The position numbers and the translations under genes are program-made. The notes under the pieces are model-generated. The model had not been told where the DNA came from, made no database searches, and worked only from the letters and a program-made list of their open reading frames with translations. This document shows positions 1 through 9,939 of a stretch of 64,000 nucleotides of DNA, in pieces; within the stretch, counting starts at the first letter, position 1, and the number at the start of each line of letters is the position of its first letter. The stretch lies in NCBI GenBank assembly GCA_964551335.1, contig CAZKCO010000023.1:39997-103996 (forward strand), given 5' to 3'. The stretch comes from Tunicatimonas sp964551335 (lineage in GTDB: Bacteria > Bacteroidota > Bacteroidia > Cytophagales > Cyclobacteriaceae).

Positions 1-2082
1 ACACCCTACGAAACCTCTAACCCTCCGGTACTTTATCATTACTACGTAGGGCACGACGATAACCGCGACTGGTTCATGAATACCCAGCCCGAAACCCGGG
101 CAGTTACTAACTTGCTATTCAACGAATGGTATCCGCAGATTGTGCATAATCAGCATCAGTCAGCTCCTCGTTGGGCCCGAATCTTTATTCCTCCCTTCTC
201 CAAGCCGGTTAATCCCCACATTCATCCCGGAGTAGTAAATGGCGTAAATCTGGTCGGTAATGAAATGGCTACTCGCTTTGCGGTAAATGATATGCCAGGA
301 GTGGTTTCGGACGTAACCTACACTATGTGGTGGAACGGAGGATTGCGTACGGCTCCCTACTTTCATAATCAGATCGGTATCCTGACCGAAACGGCCCACA
401 CCACACCCACTCCTCGCTTCTATCCACCTGACTCGCTACCCAAAACGATTGGTAATGGTATCTCTACCGACGGAACGGAGATTAACTACCCCGACCCCTG
501 GCAAGGAGGAAAATCCCACTTTCGGGATGCAGTAGAGTACATGCTAACCGCTGGTATGGCTACTCTCAGCGTTGGAGCCGATCGTAAAGAAAAGTGGCTC
601 TACGACATGTACCGCATGGGCCGCGATGCGATTGAGGCCGAAGACGATGCATTTGCCTACGTAGTACCCGCCGAACAATGGAATCCTAGTGAAGCTCACA
701 ACCTAGTCAATATCTTACTGCAAGGTGGAGTAGAAGTTCATAAAGTCGATCGCACTTTTAGCGTAGGCGATACTACCTATGCTGAAGGTTCATACGTGCT
801 GTACGGAGCGCAGGCGTTCCGACCTTATCTAAAAGATTTGCTCGAAAAGCAGGAATATCCTGACCTGCGACTTTACCCCGGAGGGCCACCTAAAACCCCT
901 TATGACCTGGCCGGTTGGACACTTCCCATGCAGATGGGAGTGCAGGTAGATCGATTAGATAAAGAAGTGGACATTAAAGCAACTGAAGTAACACAAAAAA
1001 TAAAACCCGCTGCTGGAGAAGTTGCCGGACGGGCTACGTTTGCCTACGCGCTTAACCCTCGAGATAATGCTAGTGCTCTAGCAGTAAATCAGTTACTGAA
1101 AGGCGGCGTTGAGATTCATTGGCTAGGCGAAAGGGCAGGTGATCTTGAGGCTGGAACCATATTGGTTAAGAATGATGGTAACGCCGAAGATAAGGTTCGC
1201 CAGCTTGCTGATTCGCTGGGGTTAACCTTTAGCGGAATCAGTGATCAGCCAGAGGCAACCCTGCACCAGCTTCGTCAACCGAGAGTGGGATTGTATAAGT
1301 CGTGGGTAGCCAATATGGACGAAGGCTGGACTCGGTGGCTGCTAGATCAGTATAACTTTCAGTACGATACCCTGCACGATGAGCAAATTCAAACCACTGA
1401 CCTCACTCAGTATGACGCGATTATCATCCCCGACCAAAGTCCTTCTCGCATCATGCACGGACACGCCGTGCATAATATGCCCGAAGAGTATACGGGTGGT
1501 CTAGGACTGGAAGGTGCTTTAGCGCTGAATAACTACGTAAAGAAGGGTGGTACACTCATTACTTTCGACGAAGCCAGTGATTTTGCTATCGAGCAGTTTG
1601 GCTTACCGCTGCGTAACGCGGTAGCGGGCTTATCCAGCAAGGATTTTTTTATTCCCGGTTCATTGATCCGGGCTACGGTAGATACCGACTATCCGTTAGC
1701 GTACGGTATGCAAGATATAGTAGCAACTTCCTTCTCCCGCAGCCAGGCATTTGAGATAGTGAAGCAGGAACGGGAGGGTGAAGGTGGTAAAGAAGATATT
1801 GAGCAAATACCCGATCCCCCGGTGAAAACTGTAGTTCGCTACGCGAAAGATGATTTGCTAATGAGCGGTTGGGCGCTAGGTGAAAAGAAGCACATTGGCG
1901 GCAAAGGGGCGCTCATGCACGTAAAGCACGGCCAGGGTGATATCGTACTATTCGGCTTCCGTCCTCAATTCCGGGGCCAACCCCGCGGCACATACAAATT
2001 GATCTTTAACGCCATCTACAGCAGCACAATTGAAGACCTATCCACTTGGCAAACGGTAGAAGAACAACCAGTGGCAGAATAA
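1..2082 (+). CDS. M14-family zinc carboxypeptidase-like protein, 5'-truncated by the window edge
   Basis: The reading frame is open from base 1, so the true start lies upstream; the first in-frame ATG (76) is internal. The beginning reads GHDDNRDWFMNTQPET, the substrate-binding Asn-Arg region typical of M14 metallocarboxypeptidases. It is followed by the region around IVHNQHQ, which should hold the third zinc ligand, and by GILTETAHT, where the catalytic Glu of the family is expected. The HxxE zinc pair of the N-terminal part is outside the window. From about residue 200 the protein continues into a long C-terminal region with a glutamine-amidotransferase-like look, as in large secreted Bacteroidota M14 proteins. 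The likely role is hydrolysis of peptides outside the cytoplasm; the signal peptide cannot be seen. Family assignment is firm, substrate unknown. Confidence 0.85.
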   Translation, partial: TPYETSNPPVLYHYYVGHDDNRDWFMNTQPETRAVTNLLFNEWYPQIVHNQHQSAPRWARIFIPPFSKPVNPHIHPGVVNGVNLVGNEMATRFAVNDMPGVVSDVTYTMWWNGGLRTAPYFHNQIGILTETAHTTPTPRFYPPDSLPKTIGNGISTDGTEINYPDPWQGGKSHFRDAVEYMLTAGMATLSVGADRKEKWLYDMYRMGRDAIEAEDDAFAYVVPAEQWNPSEAHNLVNILLQGGVEVHKVDRTFSVGDTTYAEGSYVLYGAQAFRPYLKDLLEKQEYPDLRLYPGGPPKTPYDLAGWTLPMQMGVQVDRLDKEVDIKATEVTQKIKPAAGEVAGRATFAYALNPRDNASALAVNQLLKGGVEIHWLGERAGDLEAGTILVKNDGNAEDKVRQLADSLGLTFSGISDQPEATLHQLRQPRVGLYKSWVANMDEGWTRWLLDQYNFQYDTLHDEQIQTTDLTQYDAIIIPDQSPSRIMHGHAVHNMPEEYTGGLGLEGALALNNYVKKGGTLITFDEASDFAIEQFGLPLRNAVAGLSSKDFFIPGSLIRATVDTDYPLAYGMQDIVATSFSRSQAFEIVKQEREGEGGKEDIEQIPDPPVKTVVRYAKDDLLMSGWALGEKKHIGGKGALMHVKHGQGDIVLFGFRPQFRGQPRGTYKLIFNAIYSSTIEDLSTWQTVEEQPVAE

Positions 2083-2705
2083 CGCAGATTTACTTTTTCG
2101 CTAAGAGCTGTAGAAGATATCTTCTGCTATAGATAGAACCTATCAACAGCACGTGGGAGGGCTTCTGATGGGCAGGATGGAAAGGCATCTGTAACTATGT
2201 TTGTCTTTTCTCCGGAAGTTGTTTAAAATTATACAGACAACGTGAGCTGGATAGATTACTTTTCTTCATGCAGCTCTATTTTCTAACCCCTGCCAATTTA
2301 GCAGGCAGAGCTTTGAGCCTCTCGATTCCGGCTATTGCGCCACTTTCGTACCCTCTGAGGCGCCCGCAGAAAGACGAATATACGGGCTAAAATCTAGCAG
2401 AATTTCTCATTTTTTTTCTTCCGATATCCTAACAAACAAGTGTAGGGGCCCTCATACAATATCCTAAATACTGCGTGATTTTTGATTGAAACAACTTTAT
2501 TAATCACATAGACATAATAATAAATATATTAATATTTTAATATTACTATTATGATAACTATACTTGCAAGTAAATAAAAAATATAAATTTAATTATATAT
2601 AATCTGTGTAATATATCTGCTTAATTCAAGATTATTAGCAAATATGGTGAGCAGCTAGTTGGCCAAATGATTGGGTAATTGGAATAAATGTGACAAAAAG
2701 GGAAT
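2083..2705. other. Intergenic region, 623 bp, AT-rich towards the next gene
   Basis: No convincing gene. A 14-bp perfect palindrome (AGAAGATATCTTCT, 2112-2125) lies 30 bp after the peptidase stop, without a T-run. A short hairpin CCTGC/GCAGG sits near 2287-2305. From about 2470 to 2640 the sequence is very AT-rich, as expected for a promoter region of the large secreted protein at 2706, but I cannot place a TAnnTTTG box with confidence. Confidence 0.5.
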
Positions 2706-5700
2706 ATGAGAAAAATTTTACTGCTGTGGTTATTAACGGCCACTACGCTGGTCGTTAATGGCCAATCTATATGTTCGGAGGCGGTAGCGGCAAATAGTGG
2801 AAGCAATACACTGCCAACAACAACAATTATTGAGTACTGGTACTCCTACACGATGCCCAGCGACGGAAAACTTCAAATTACGTCTAGCTCTTACCAAAAA
2901 GTGACGATTTACAGCAATACCTGTAATGAACTGCACTATGAAGGAGATGGTTACCAAAACGCTACGGCTACTACTTTGAAAACTGGCGATCAGGTATTTA
3001 TTCAGTGGCAAACCGGTGGATTGGGTAATTTTGAGTGGGAATTAGGGGTAGAACGCTTAGAAACAAGTGATAACTGTAACATGGCTGTTAACGCCGAAGA
3101 AGGTATTAATATACTTCCAGAAACAGCAAATAGTGGATATTGGTATACTTATACGATGCCTGATAACGGGAAACTCCAGATTACCTCATCAACTCCTAAA
3201 GACATCTCAATTTTCAGCAATAATTGCGGTAACTTACATCACCAAATATGGGGGTATCAAAATGCCGTAGCTACAAATTTAAGCGCTGGTGATAAAGTTT
3301 TTATTCAGTGGCATACTAAAGGAGAAGGCGACTTTGAGTGGGAACTAAATACAATGCCACTGGAGGCGGGTGATAACTGTAACATAGCCGCCACTGCAGT
3401 AGAAGGTACTAATACAGTACCCACTACATTCAATCAAAAGTATTGGTATACTTACACTATGCCCAGTAATGGGAAGTTTAAAGTTACCTCCTCCGCTAAA
3501 AGGCAAGTATCCATATTAGATAATAATTGTGAAAGTTATTATTACTATGGTAGTGGATATGATAATGCCACCGCCACTGAACTAAGCGAGGGGGATGAAG
3601 TAATTATTCTATGGAACCTCTACGGGCACGAAGGATTTGACTGGGAGTTAGCGGTAGAACCCCTAAGTACTGGTGATAATTGTGAATTAGCCGCAACTGC
3701 TACGGAAGGTACCAATACGTTACCAGCGACAACAAATAGTGAATACTGGTATTCTTACACAATGCCTGAAGAAGGCAAACTCCAAATTACATCATCTGCC
3801 TTCAAGAATATAACGATCTACAGTAATACGTGTAATGAGAGTTACTACGAGTCTGATGGTTATCAGAACGTTACGGCTACTGCCCTGAGTAGCGGAGATC
3901 AGGTGTTCATTCAGTGGCATACCAAAGGGCAAGGTGACTTTGAGTGGGAGTTAGATGTAGTACCGTTGGAGGCGGGTGATAACTGTAACATAGCCGCCAC
4001 TGCGGTAGAAGGTATTAATACTTTGCCTACAACGTTCAACCGAAAATACTGGTATACTTATACCATGCCCAGCGATGGAAAGCTACACATTGCCTCCTCT
4101 TCTTACAGTAATATTACAGTTTACAGTAATACCTGTAATGATATACGTTATGAAGCACAGGGTTACCAAAATGTTATAGCTACCACATTGAAGAGTGGAG
4201 ATGATGTGCTCATTCAGTGGGATGTCTACCGACAAGATGAATTTGATTGGACCCTAGCTGTAGTTCCGGTGGAAGAGGGTGATAACTGCGAACTACCTGC
4301 TACGGCTAAAGCAGGAGCAAATATGCTACCTGCTACGATCAATAATGATTATTGGTACACTTATACGATGCCTAGCGATGGAAAGCTGCAAATAACTTCT
4401 GCGTCCTCAAAATACGTATCTATTTTGAGTGGAACGTGTGGCAACTTCTCCTACGAATTTGGGGGAGATGGTTACCAGAACGCAACAGCTACTGCTTTAA
4501 ATCAGGGAGATGAAGTATTCATACAGTGGAATACTCGAGGAAAAGGGGACTTCGACTGGAATTTAGAAGTGGTACCATTAGAAGCGGGTGATAGGTGCGA
4601 CATGACTGCTACTGCTACGGTAGGTAACAATACCTTACCAGAGACAGCTAATTCCGAGTATTGGTATGCCTTTACTATGCCTAGCAGCGGAAAATTGCAA
4701 ATTACATCCAATTCTGATAAGAACTTAGACGTCTATAGCAATTCTTGCGAGAACAAATACTATGAAGGAGGAGGGTACCAAAACACTGCGATAGTAGATC
4801 TAAATGAAGGAAATAAGATATTTATAGTATGGGATACAAATGGCGAAGGTAGCTTTGACTGGGAATTAGCAGTGTTGCCTCTCGAGGCAGGTGACAACTG
4901 TGGTCTAGCAGTATTAGCTACTGAAGGAGATAACATACTACCTACTACACTTAATCGTGAATATTGGTATGCTTATATGATGCCTAATGACGGGAAGCTA
5001 CAAATCACATCTTCTTCGTCTGAGTACGTATCTGTTCTTAGCAATACCTGTAACAATTTATTCCATCAAAGTAATGGATATAATAACACATCAGTTGCTC
5101 TGAATAAAGGAGATGAAGTCTTTATCAAATGGGATACATATAGTGGAGGTAACTTTGATTGGGAACTAGTGGTAGAACCATTGGAAGCGGGTGATAACTG
5201 TGAATTAGCTGTCGCTGCTACAACAGGGACCAACTCGCTACCATCTACTTTCAACCGAGAATATTGGTACACTTACACCATGCCCGATGAAGGGAGGCTA
5301 CAGATTATATCCTCTTCTTATAAAGATGTCACGATCTACAGCAACACTTGTGAAGAACTACATTACAAAGCAAATGGCCATCAGAACGCTACGGCTACTA
5401 CTTTGAAGACTGGCGATCAGGTATTTATTCAGTGGCATACCAATGGGGAGGGTAGTTTTGATTGGGAGTTAACTGTAAAGCCCCTTGAGGCAGGCGACAA
5501 TTGCGAATTAGCCGCTCTGGCTACTAAAGGTAACAACACACTACCCGAAACTCTTAACCAACATTATTGGTATTCCTACACCATGCCCCACGACGGAAAG
5601 CTTCAGATTAATTCTTCATCTTACAAAAGCGTAGGGATTTACAGTAATACCTGTGATGAGTTGTATTATGAGGCAGATGGTTACCAGAACACTGCTGCCA

Positions 5701-8510
5701 CTACCCTGAATAGTGGGGATCAGGTCTTTATTGAGTGGAATACAAGAGGAGAAGGTGGTTTTGAATGGGAATTGAACATAGTGCCCTTAGAGACAGGCGA
5801 CAACTGCGAATTAGCGGCAATAGCTAGCGAAGGGGTGAATACATTGCCGGTTACGTTTAACCACAAGTATTGGTACACCTATACCATGCCCAAAGATGGG
5901 AAACTTCAGGTGACTTCTGCATCCCATAAGAATGTGACAATTTATAGCAATACCTGTAGTGACATACAGTATGAAGTAAATAGTCATCAAAATGCTGTGG
6001 TCACGACACTAAGCAGTGGAGATCAAGTATTCATTGAATGGAGTACTAACGGAGAAGGAGAATTTGACTGGAAGCTAGCAGTAGTGCCGCTGGAGGCGGG
6101 TGATAATTGTGAGCTAGCGGTAGAAGCTGCCGAAGGCACTAATACGATACCTGCTACAATTAATCAGGAGTACTGGTATACTTACACAATGTCTCAGAAT
6201 GGAAGGCTAGAAATTACGGCTAACGATTTCGGCTATGTGGAGGTATACAGTAATACCTGCAAAAGTCTCTTTTTTGTAGGAAGCGGCTATGGAAATACCG
6301 TTGTTACTGATTTAAACAGTGGCGAACAAGTATTTATTAAGTGGAGAATATACGGAAACGAAGATTTGGATTGGAACTTGAAAGTTGCTCCTCATGAAGT
6401 TGGCGATAATTGTGAAAATACTGCTATTGCTAACGAAGGTAAAAACTCATTATCTGCTACATTTGGCTACCGTTATTGGTATTCATATACCATGCCTAGC
6501 AATGGTAAATTGGAAATCATTTCTGAATCTAATTCCAACGTAACGATATACAGTAACCGTGATAGTAATAACTGTGAGTATTTATCCTTCAAAGGAAGCG
6601 GCTACCAAAATGCTATCATTTCTGATCTGAGTAGCGATGAAGAAATATTCATCGTCTGGAATACCTACAATGGCAGCGCTTTTGACTGGGAATTGTTAGT
6701 GAGTCCTTTTACGGAAGGAGATAATTGCGATCAGGCTGCTATGGCTACGGCCGGTACTAATTCTACGCCCAGTGCTCCTTACTGGTTTGAATACAGCGTG
6801 CCGGCTACTGGCGACTACACCATCTCATCGGTTGGGTTGGCCAAGAACGATACTTACCTCAAGGTGTACTCAGATTGTAATAAGACATTAATTGATGAAA
6901 ACGACGATGCAGATGGCCTTCAGTCGGAATTAAGCATGAGCTTAACTGCGGGAGAAACTATTTACATTCTATGGGACGGCCTTCTTTCCCCTGACGGGTT
7001 TGACTGGACCATCAGCAGCGATGAGTTGAAGGGGACTGACCAAACCATCACCTTTGATGCCTTACCGGTTAAGACTATGGCGGACACTACTTTTCATTTA
7101 ACCGCAACTGCCAGTTCAGGATTATCCGTTAGCTACACCAGCTCGGACGAAACAGTGGCTACTATCACTGATAGTGCGGTAACGATTGTTGGAGCGGGTA
7201 CTACGGCTATTACTGCTATCCAAAGTGGTAGTAATAAATATCAGGCGGCTCCCACGGTAACTCGAAAGTTGGTCGTGAACAAAGTCACCCAATCCGTCAC
7301 GATTGATCCTATAGACGATCAGAGTGCGGATGCTTCTCCAATCATTGTCAGTGCTTTTGCCAGCAGTGGTTTAGCCCTAACCTATTCGGTAACCGGCCCG
7401 GCTACAATGAAAGACGGTACAGTTACCATAAACGGTACGGAAGGCATCGTTAGGGTAACCGCTAGTCAGGCCGGAAACGACTACTATCACCCGGCTAGTG
7501 CCAAAGTATCGTTCACCGTAAAACCAAAGCGGTTGGATCAGGTAATAGTGTTCGACTCGCTGCCAGCACTAACTTTAGAGGATACAATCTTAAACTTAGC
7601 AGCAACTGCCAGTTCAAATCTACCGGTGACCTATGTTAGTTCGAACGAATCCGTGGCGGTTGTAGAAGGTAATACAGTAAAAATTATCGGAACGGGCACT
7701 GCAACGATTACCGCTGTACAGGACGGTAGCGATACCCACCACCCGGCCCCTCCGGTAGTTCAGGTTTTGACTATTACCGAAGGTAGTAGCAGCCGGTCTA
7801 CGAATGACTGTACTGCACTGGTCGCTACAGTAGCTGAGAAGAGTGATATTTTATGTAATGGTTCTGCTGATGGTAGGATCACTGTAGCAGTTACGGGGGG
7901 AGCAGCACCCTATAGTTATAGTATAGATGGTACTAACTTTCACCCAGAAGCCCGATTCACCGCTCTCGATTCAGGTAAGTACAAAATTACTGTAAAGGAT
8001 ATGAACGGATGTATGGCAATCGTAGAAACCGGCATCTCCACTCCTGATGCTATCTTGGTGACTGGGAAGATAGAGTCTTCCAATCCAGACAATAACAGTA
8101 TATCCCTCAGCGTGAGTGGGGGTAAAGGTCCCTACACTTACAGTTGGAGTAACGGTACCAATACGCCAATAATCGATAACCTATTACCGGGCAATTATAA
8201 TGTAACTGTAACCGATGTCTCCGGGTGTAGTGTAAGTGCTGATTTTTCAGTAGGCAGGGTAACCGCAATAGTGCCCTGGAAAGAACAACAGGTTTCGATC
8301 TATCCTAATCCGGTGCGGGATAGGCTGATCATTAGCTTACCATCGGTAGGCAACGCAACAAAGGCGATGCTTTACAGTCTAGCAGGAAGAAAAATCACTG
8401 AAATGGGACTGAAAAGAGGTGAGAATCAATTGGATGTTAGCCACCTAAAGCCAGGTAGCTATCTGCTAAGGCTAAATGATGGCAGTAGTCAGCGAGTAAT
8501 TGTTCAGTGA
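2706..8510 (+). CDS. Giant secreted tandem-repeat protein with Ig-like domains, SprB-type repeats and T9SS sorting domain
   Basis: 1934 residues. A signal peptide (MRKILLLWLLTATTLVVNGQ) starts the protein. Residues about 22-1337 hold 13 modules of about 101 residues, each with a DNC start, a YWYxYTMP motif, an IYSNTC-like strand and an FIxWxTxGxGxFxWEL end; a divergent 14th module runs to about 1441. The modules resemble pre-peptidase C-terminal (PPC)-like beta-sandwiches. Three Ig-like (Big/MBG type) domains follow (about 1443-1690), then about two SprB-like repeats (about 1700-1855, CNGSADGxITV and GGxGPYTYSWSNG), and a T9SS type A sorting domain (SIYPNPVRDRL to the C-terminal end at 1861-1934). 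Probably exported by Sec and T9SS and surface-attached or secreted, perhaps as an adhesin. No catalytic domain is visible. The conserved Cys pair per module suggests disulphides. Confidence 0.85.
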   Translation: MRKILLLWLLTATTLVVNGQSICSEAVAANSGSNTLPTTTIIEYWYSYTMPSDGKLQITSSSYQKVTIYSNTCNELHYEGDGYQNATATTLKTGDQVFIQWQTGGLGNFEWELGVERLETSDNCNMAVNAEEGINILPETANSGYWYTYTMPDNGKLQITSSTPKDISIFSNNCGNLHHQIWGYQNAVATNLSAGDKVFIQWHTKGEGDFEWELNTMPLEAGDNCNIAATAVEGTNTVPTTFNQKYWYTYTMPSNGKFKVTSSAKRQVSILDNNCESYYYYGSGYDNATATELSEGDEVIILWNLYGHEGFDWELAVEPLSTGDNCELAATATEGTNTLPATTNSEYWYSYTMPEEGKLQITSSAFKNITIYSNTCNESYYESDGYQNVTATALSSGDQVFIQWHTKGQGDFEWELDVVPLEAGDNCNIAATAVEGINTLPTTFNRKYWYTYTMPSDGKLHIASSSYSNITVYSNTCNDIRYEAQGYQNVIATTLKSGDDVLIQWDVYRQDEFDWTLAVVPVEEGDNCELPATAKAGANMLPATINNDYWYTYTMPSDGKLQITSASSKYVSILSGTCGNFSYEFGGDGYQNATATALNQGDEVFIQWNTRGKGDFDWNLEVVPLEAGDRCDMTATATVGNNTLPETANSEYWYAFTMPSSGKLQITSNSDKNLDVYSNSCENKYYEGGGYQNTAIVDLNEGNKIFIVWDTNGEGSFDWELAVLPLEAGDNCGLAVLATEGDNILPTTLNREYWYAYMMPNDGKLQITSSSSEYVSVLSNTCNNLFHQSNGYNNTSVALNKGDEVFIKWDTYSGGNFDWELVVEPLEAGDNCELAVAATTGTNSLPSTFNREYWYTYTMPDEGRLQIISSSYKDVTIYSNTCEELHYKANGHQNATATTLKTGDQVFIQWHTNGEGSFDWELTVKPLEAGDNCELAALATKGNNTLPETLNQHYWYSYTMPHDGKLQINSSSYKSVGIYSNTCDELYYEADGYQNTAATTLNSGDQVFIEWNTRGEGGFEWELNIVPLETGDNCELAAIASEGVNTLPVTFNHKYWYTYTMPKDGKLQVTSASHKNVTIYSNTCSDIQYEVNSHQNAVVTTLSSGDQVFIEWSTNGEGEFDWKLAVVPLEAGDNCELAVEAAEGTNTIPATINQEYWYTYTMSQNGRLEITANDFGYVEVYSNTCKSLFFVGSGYGNTVVTDLNSGEQVFIKWRIYGNEDLDWNLKVAPHEVGDNCENTAIANEGKNSLSATFGYRYWYSYTMPSNGKLEIISESNSNVTIYSNRDSNNCEYLSFKGSGYQNAIISDLSSDEEIFIVWNTYNGSAFDWELLVSPFTEGDNCDQAAMATAGTNSTPSAPYWFEYSVPATGDYTISSVGLAKNDTYLKVYSDCNKTLIDENDDADGLQSELSMSLTAGETIYILWDGLLSPDGFDWTISSDELKGTDQTITFDALPVKTMADTTFHLTATASSGLSVSYTSSDETVATITDSAVTIVGAGTTAITAIQSGSNKYQAAPTVTRKLVVNKVTQSVTIDPIDDQSADASPIIVSAFASSGLALTYSVTGPATMKDGTVTINGTEGIVRVTASQAGNDYYHPASAKVSFTVKPKRLDQVIVFDSLPALTLEDTILNLAATASSNLPVTYVSSNESVAVVEGNTVKIIGTGTATITAVQDGSDTHHPAPPVVQVLTITEGSSSRSTNDCTALVATVAEKSDILCNGSADGRITVAVTGGAAPYSYSIDGTNFHPEARFTALDSGKYKITVKDMNGCMAIVETGISTPDAILVTGKIESSNPDNNSISLSVSGGKGPYTYSWSNGTNTPIIDNLLPGNYNVTVTDVSGCSVSADFSVGRVTAIVPWKEQQVSIYPNPVRDRLIISLPSVGNATKAMLYSLAGRKITEMGLKRGENQLDVSHLKPGSYLLRLNDGSSQRVIVQ
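2769..7028 (+). repeat. Coding tandem repeat array, period about 303 bp, 13 good copies plus one divergent
   Basis: Copies begin near 2769, 3070, 3370, 3673, 3976, 4280, 4589, 4892, 5191, 5491, 5795, 6100, 6405 and 6718, each marked by a GGTGATAACTGT-like word encoding GDNC. Most copies are well diverged, but parts of non-adjacent copies are nearly identical: 2958-3010 and 5385-5437 differ by one base in 53, and the junctions around 3360-3415 and 3966-4022 differ by only a few bases. This indicates sequence exchange between copies. Confidence 0.85.
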
Positions 8511-8645
8511 GGAAAGACATGTTAGATTACTTCTTCATCTTATAATCAAGTAGAAAAGTGGGAATAGGAGGGCAGTACTACGGGACATTTGTAGTAATCT
8601 TGCTCCCATTCGCGGTTCTTCAAAAAGCTCCCTGGATCGAAATTT

Positions 8646-9617
8646 TTACTGCGACCATTCGGTAGGTTCGCGATCCCAGCGGTGTTTTTTGAGTTCCTGA
8701 AATACATCGTCTGGCAAAGGTTCGCTATCACTGCAACCAATGTTGGAACGTACGTGACGGGCTTTTCGCATCCCTGGAATAATGGTGCTTACGGTGGGGT
8801 TAGCCAGAATAAATTTTAGAGCCGCTTCGGGCATACTGATATCTTCGGGTAGCACAGCTTTCACAGCATCAGCGTGGTCTACGCTGGAGTGAAGATTCTC
8901 GGGGACAAAATAAGTAGAGCGCCAATCGTCTTCTGGGAAGGTGGTCTCGTGGGTAAAGGTACCTGTAAGCGTTCCTTCATCGAAAGGTACCCGGGCGATT
9001 ACTCCGATTTCCTTCTTTTCACAAAGAGGAAAGAGTTGGTCTTCCGGGGCCTGATCAAAAATATTGTAGATTACCTGAACAGCGTCAATCAGGCCCGTAT
9101 GAATAGTTTTGAGACCGTTATTCGGCTCCCAGCGGTTCAGACTCAAGCCAATACCCTGGATTTTGCCATCTTGCTTCAGTTTCTCTATTGCTCGCTTCCA
9201 TTCGTCCTGATCGGCCCAGGCATCTTCCCAAACATGGAATTGCAGTAGGTCTACCGTCTCCATACCTAGGTTCTTAAGGCTTTTTTCAGCGTACTCCATA
9301 ATGTGGTTATAGGGAAATACATCTTCCAGCTTGAAGTGACTCTGTGAGGGCCAGGTAAAATTCTTAGGCGGCACCTTCGTAGCTGTATACAGTTTTTTAT
9401 TGGGATGCCGTTTTACCAATGCTCCAAGTAGTTCTTCGCTTTTACCCTCACCGTAGCCCCAGGCGGTATCGAAGAAGTTGCAGCCTAATTCCACGGCTAA
9501 ATCCAATGAGTTCTCGCTTTGATCGTCGTCAGAGCCAGTCCAGCCGGCCATACCCCACATTCCATAACCAATTTCACTCACTTGCCAGCCCAGCCGGCCA
9601 AAAGTTCGGTAGTTCAT
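8646..9617 (-). CDS. Aldo/keto reductase
   Basis: 323 residues, a normal length for the NADPH-dependent aldo/keto reductase family. The catalytic tetrad can be read as Asp50 and Tyr55 (FFDTAWGYG), Lys81 (TATKVPPK) and His128 (QFHVW). The C-terminal part has IIPGMRKARHVRSNIG, the family's cofactor phosphate-binding region. It belongs to the soluble group that acts on carbonyl compounds or sugars; the substrate cannot be told. It is transcribed alone and converges with the giant secreted protein. A second frame runs across its 3' end (8546-8740) but is a shadow. Confidence 0.92.
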   Translation of the reverse strand: MNYRTFGRLGWQVSEIGYGMWGMAGWTGSDDDQSENSLDLAVELGCNFFDTAWGYGEGKSEELLGALVKRHPNKKLYTATKVPPKNFTWPSQSHFKLEDVFPYNHIMEYAEKSLKNLGMETVDLLQFHVWEDAWADQDEWKRAIEKLKQDGKIQGIGLSLNRWEPNNGLKTIHTGLIDAVQVIYNIFDQAPEDQLFPLCEKKEIGVIARVPFDEGTLTGTFTHETTFPEDDWRSTYFVPENLHSSVDHADAVKAVLPEDISMPEAALKFILANPTVSTIIPGMRKARHVRSNIGCSDSEPLPDDVFQELKKHRWDREPTEWSQ

Positions 9618-9939
9618 AATCCTCTATTGTTCTGTTGTTCTATTGCTTGGTTGTTAGTAGTCCACAGTCAATTAAGCTCGGTTCTGCGATTTCTCTCTTT
9701 TGAGCTTCCTGCTGCCGTCTTCTAACTTTCCCCCAAAATTAGCAAAATAATAATAGTACTATGTAAATAATTTATTGACTAATTGTCATAACGAGCTTGC
9801 TAGTGTAAGATTATTTGCACATTTTGTTGGTTACCTTTAATACATTTGTTAAGACTAATGAACTAAAGGGGGCTATATTTGGTAATACATCGGAACTGAA
9901 TATTTGCTCACTAATCAACCTCAACTTCGAATATTAATT
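9618..9939. other. Divergent intergenic region, 322 bp, with promoter-like words
   Basis: Separates the minus-strand aldo/keto reductase from the plus-strand serine hydrolase. 9619-9665 is a T-rich stretch of degenerate words (TTGTTCTGTTGTTCTATTGC) resembling one arm of the palindromes listed elsewhere, but a matching second arm is not seen. Two TAnnTTTG words lie at 9841-9848 and 9874-9881. Confidence 0.5.
9841..9881 (+). promoter_or_regulatory. Candidate Bacteroidota-type -7 boxes for the serine hydrolase
   Basis: TACATTTG (9841-9848) and TATATTTG (9874-9881) both match the Bacteroidota housekeeping -7 consensus TAnnTTTG and lie 59-99 bp upstream of the ATG at 9940. A TTTG word about 23 bp before the first could serve as the -33 element, slightly longer than the usual spacing. 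Pattern match only. Confidence 0.35.

Noticed and set aside
2769..7028. Repeat array as a possible CRISPR or other non-coding repeat
   Set aside because: Period of about 303 bp, in frame, with conserved protein motifs; plainly a coding domain array.
8546..8740. Frame overlapping the 3' end of the aldo/keto reductase gene, with a WEQDYYK-like end
   Set aside because: It overlaps the real gene in another frame and has no signal of its own; the resemblance to the reductase C-terminus is weak.
9619..9735. T-rich degenerate words resembling one arm of the palindrome family
   Set aside because: No complementary second arm can be found, so it cannot be counted as a member.
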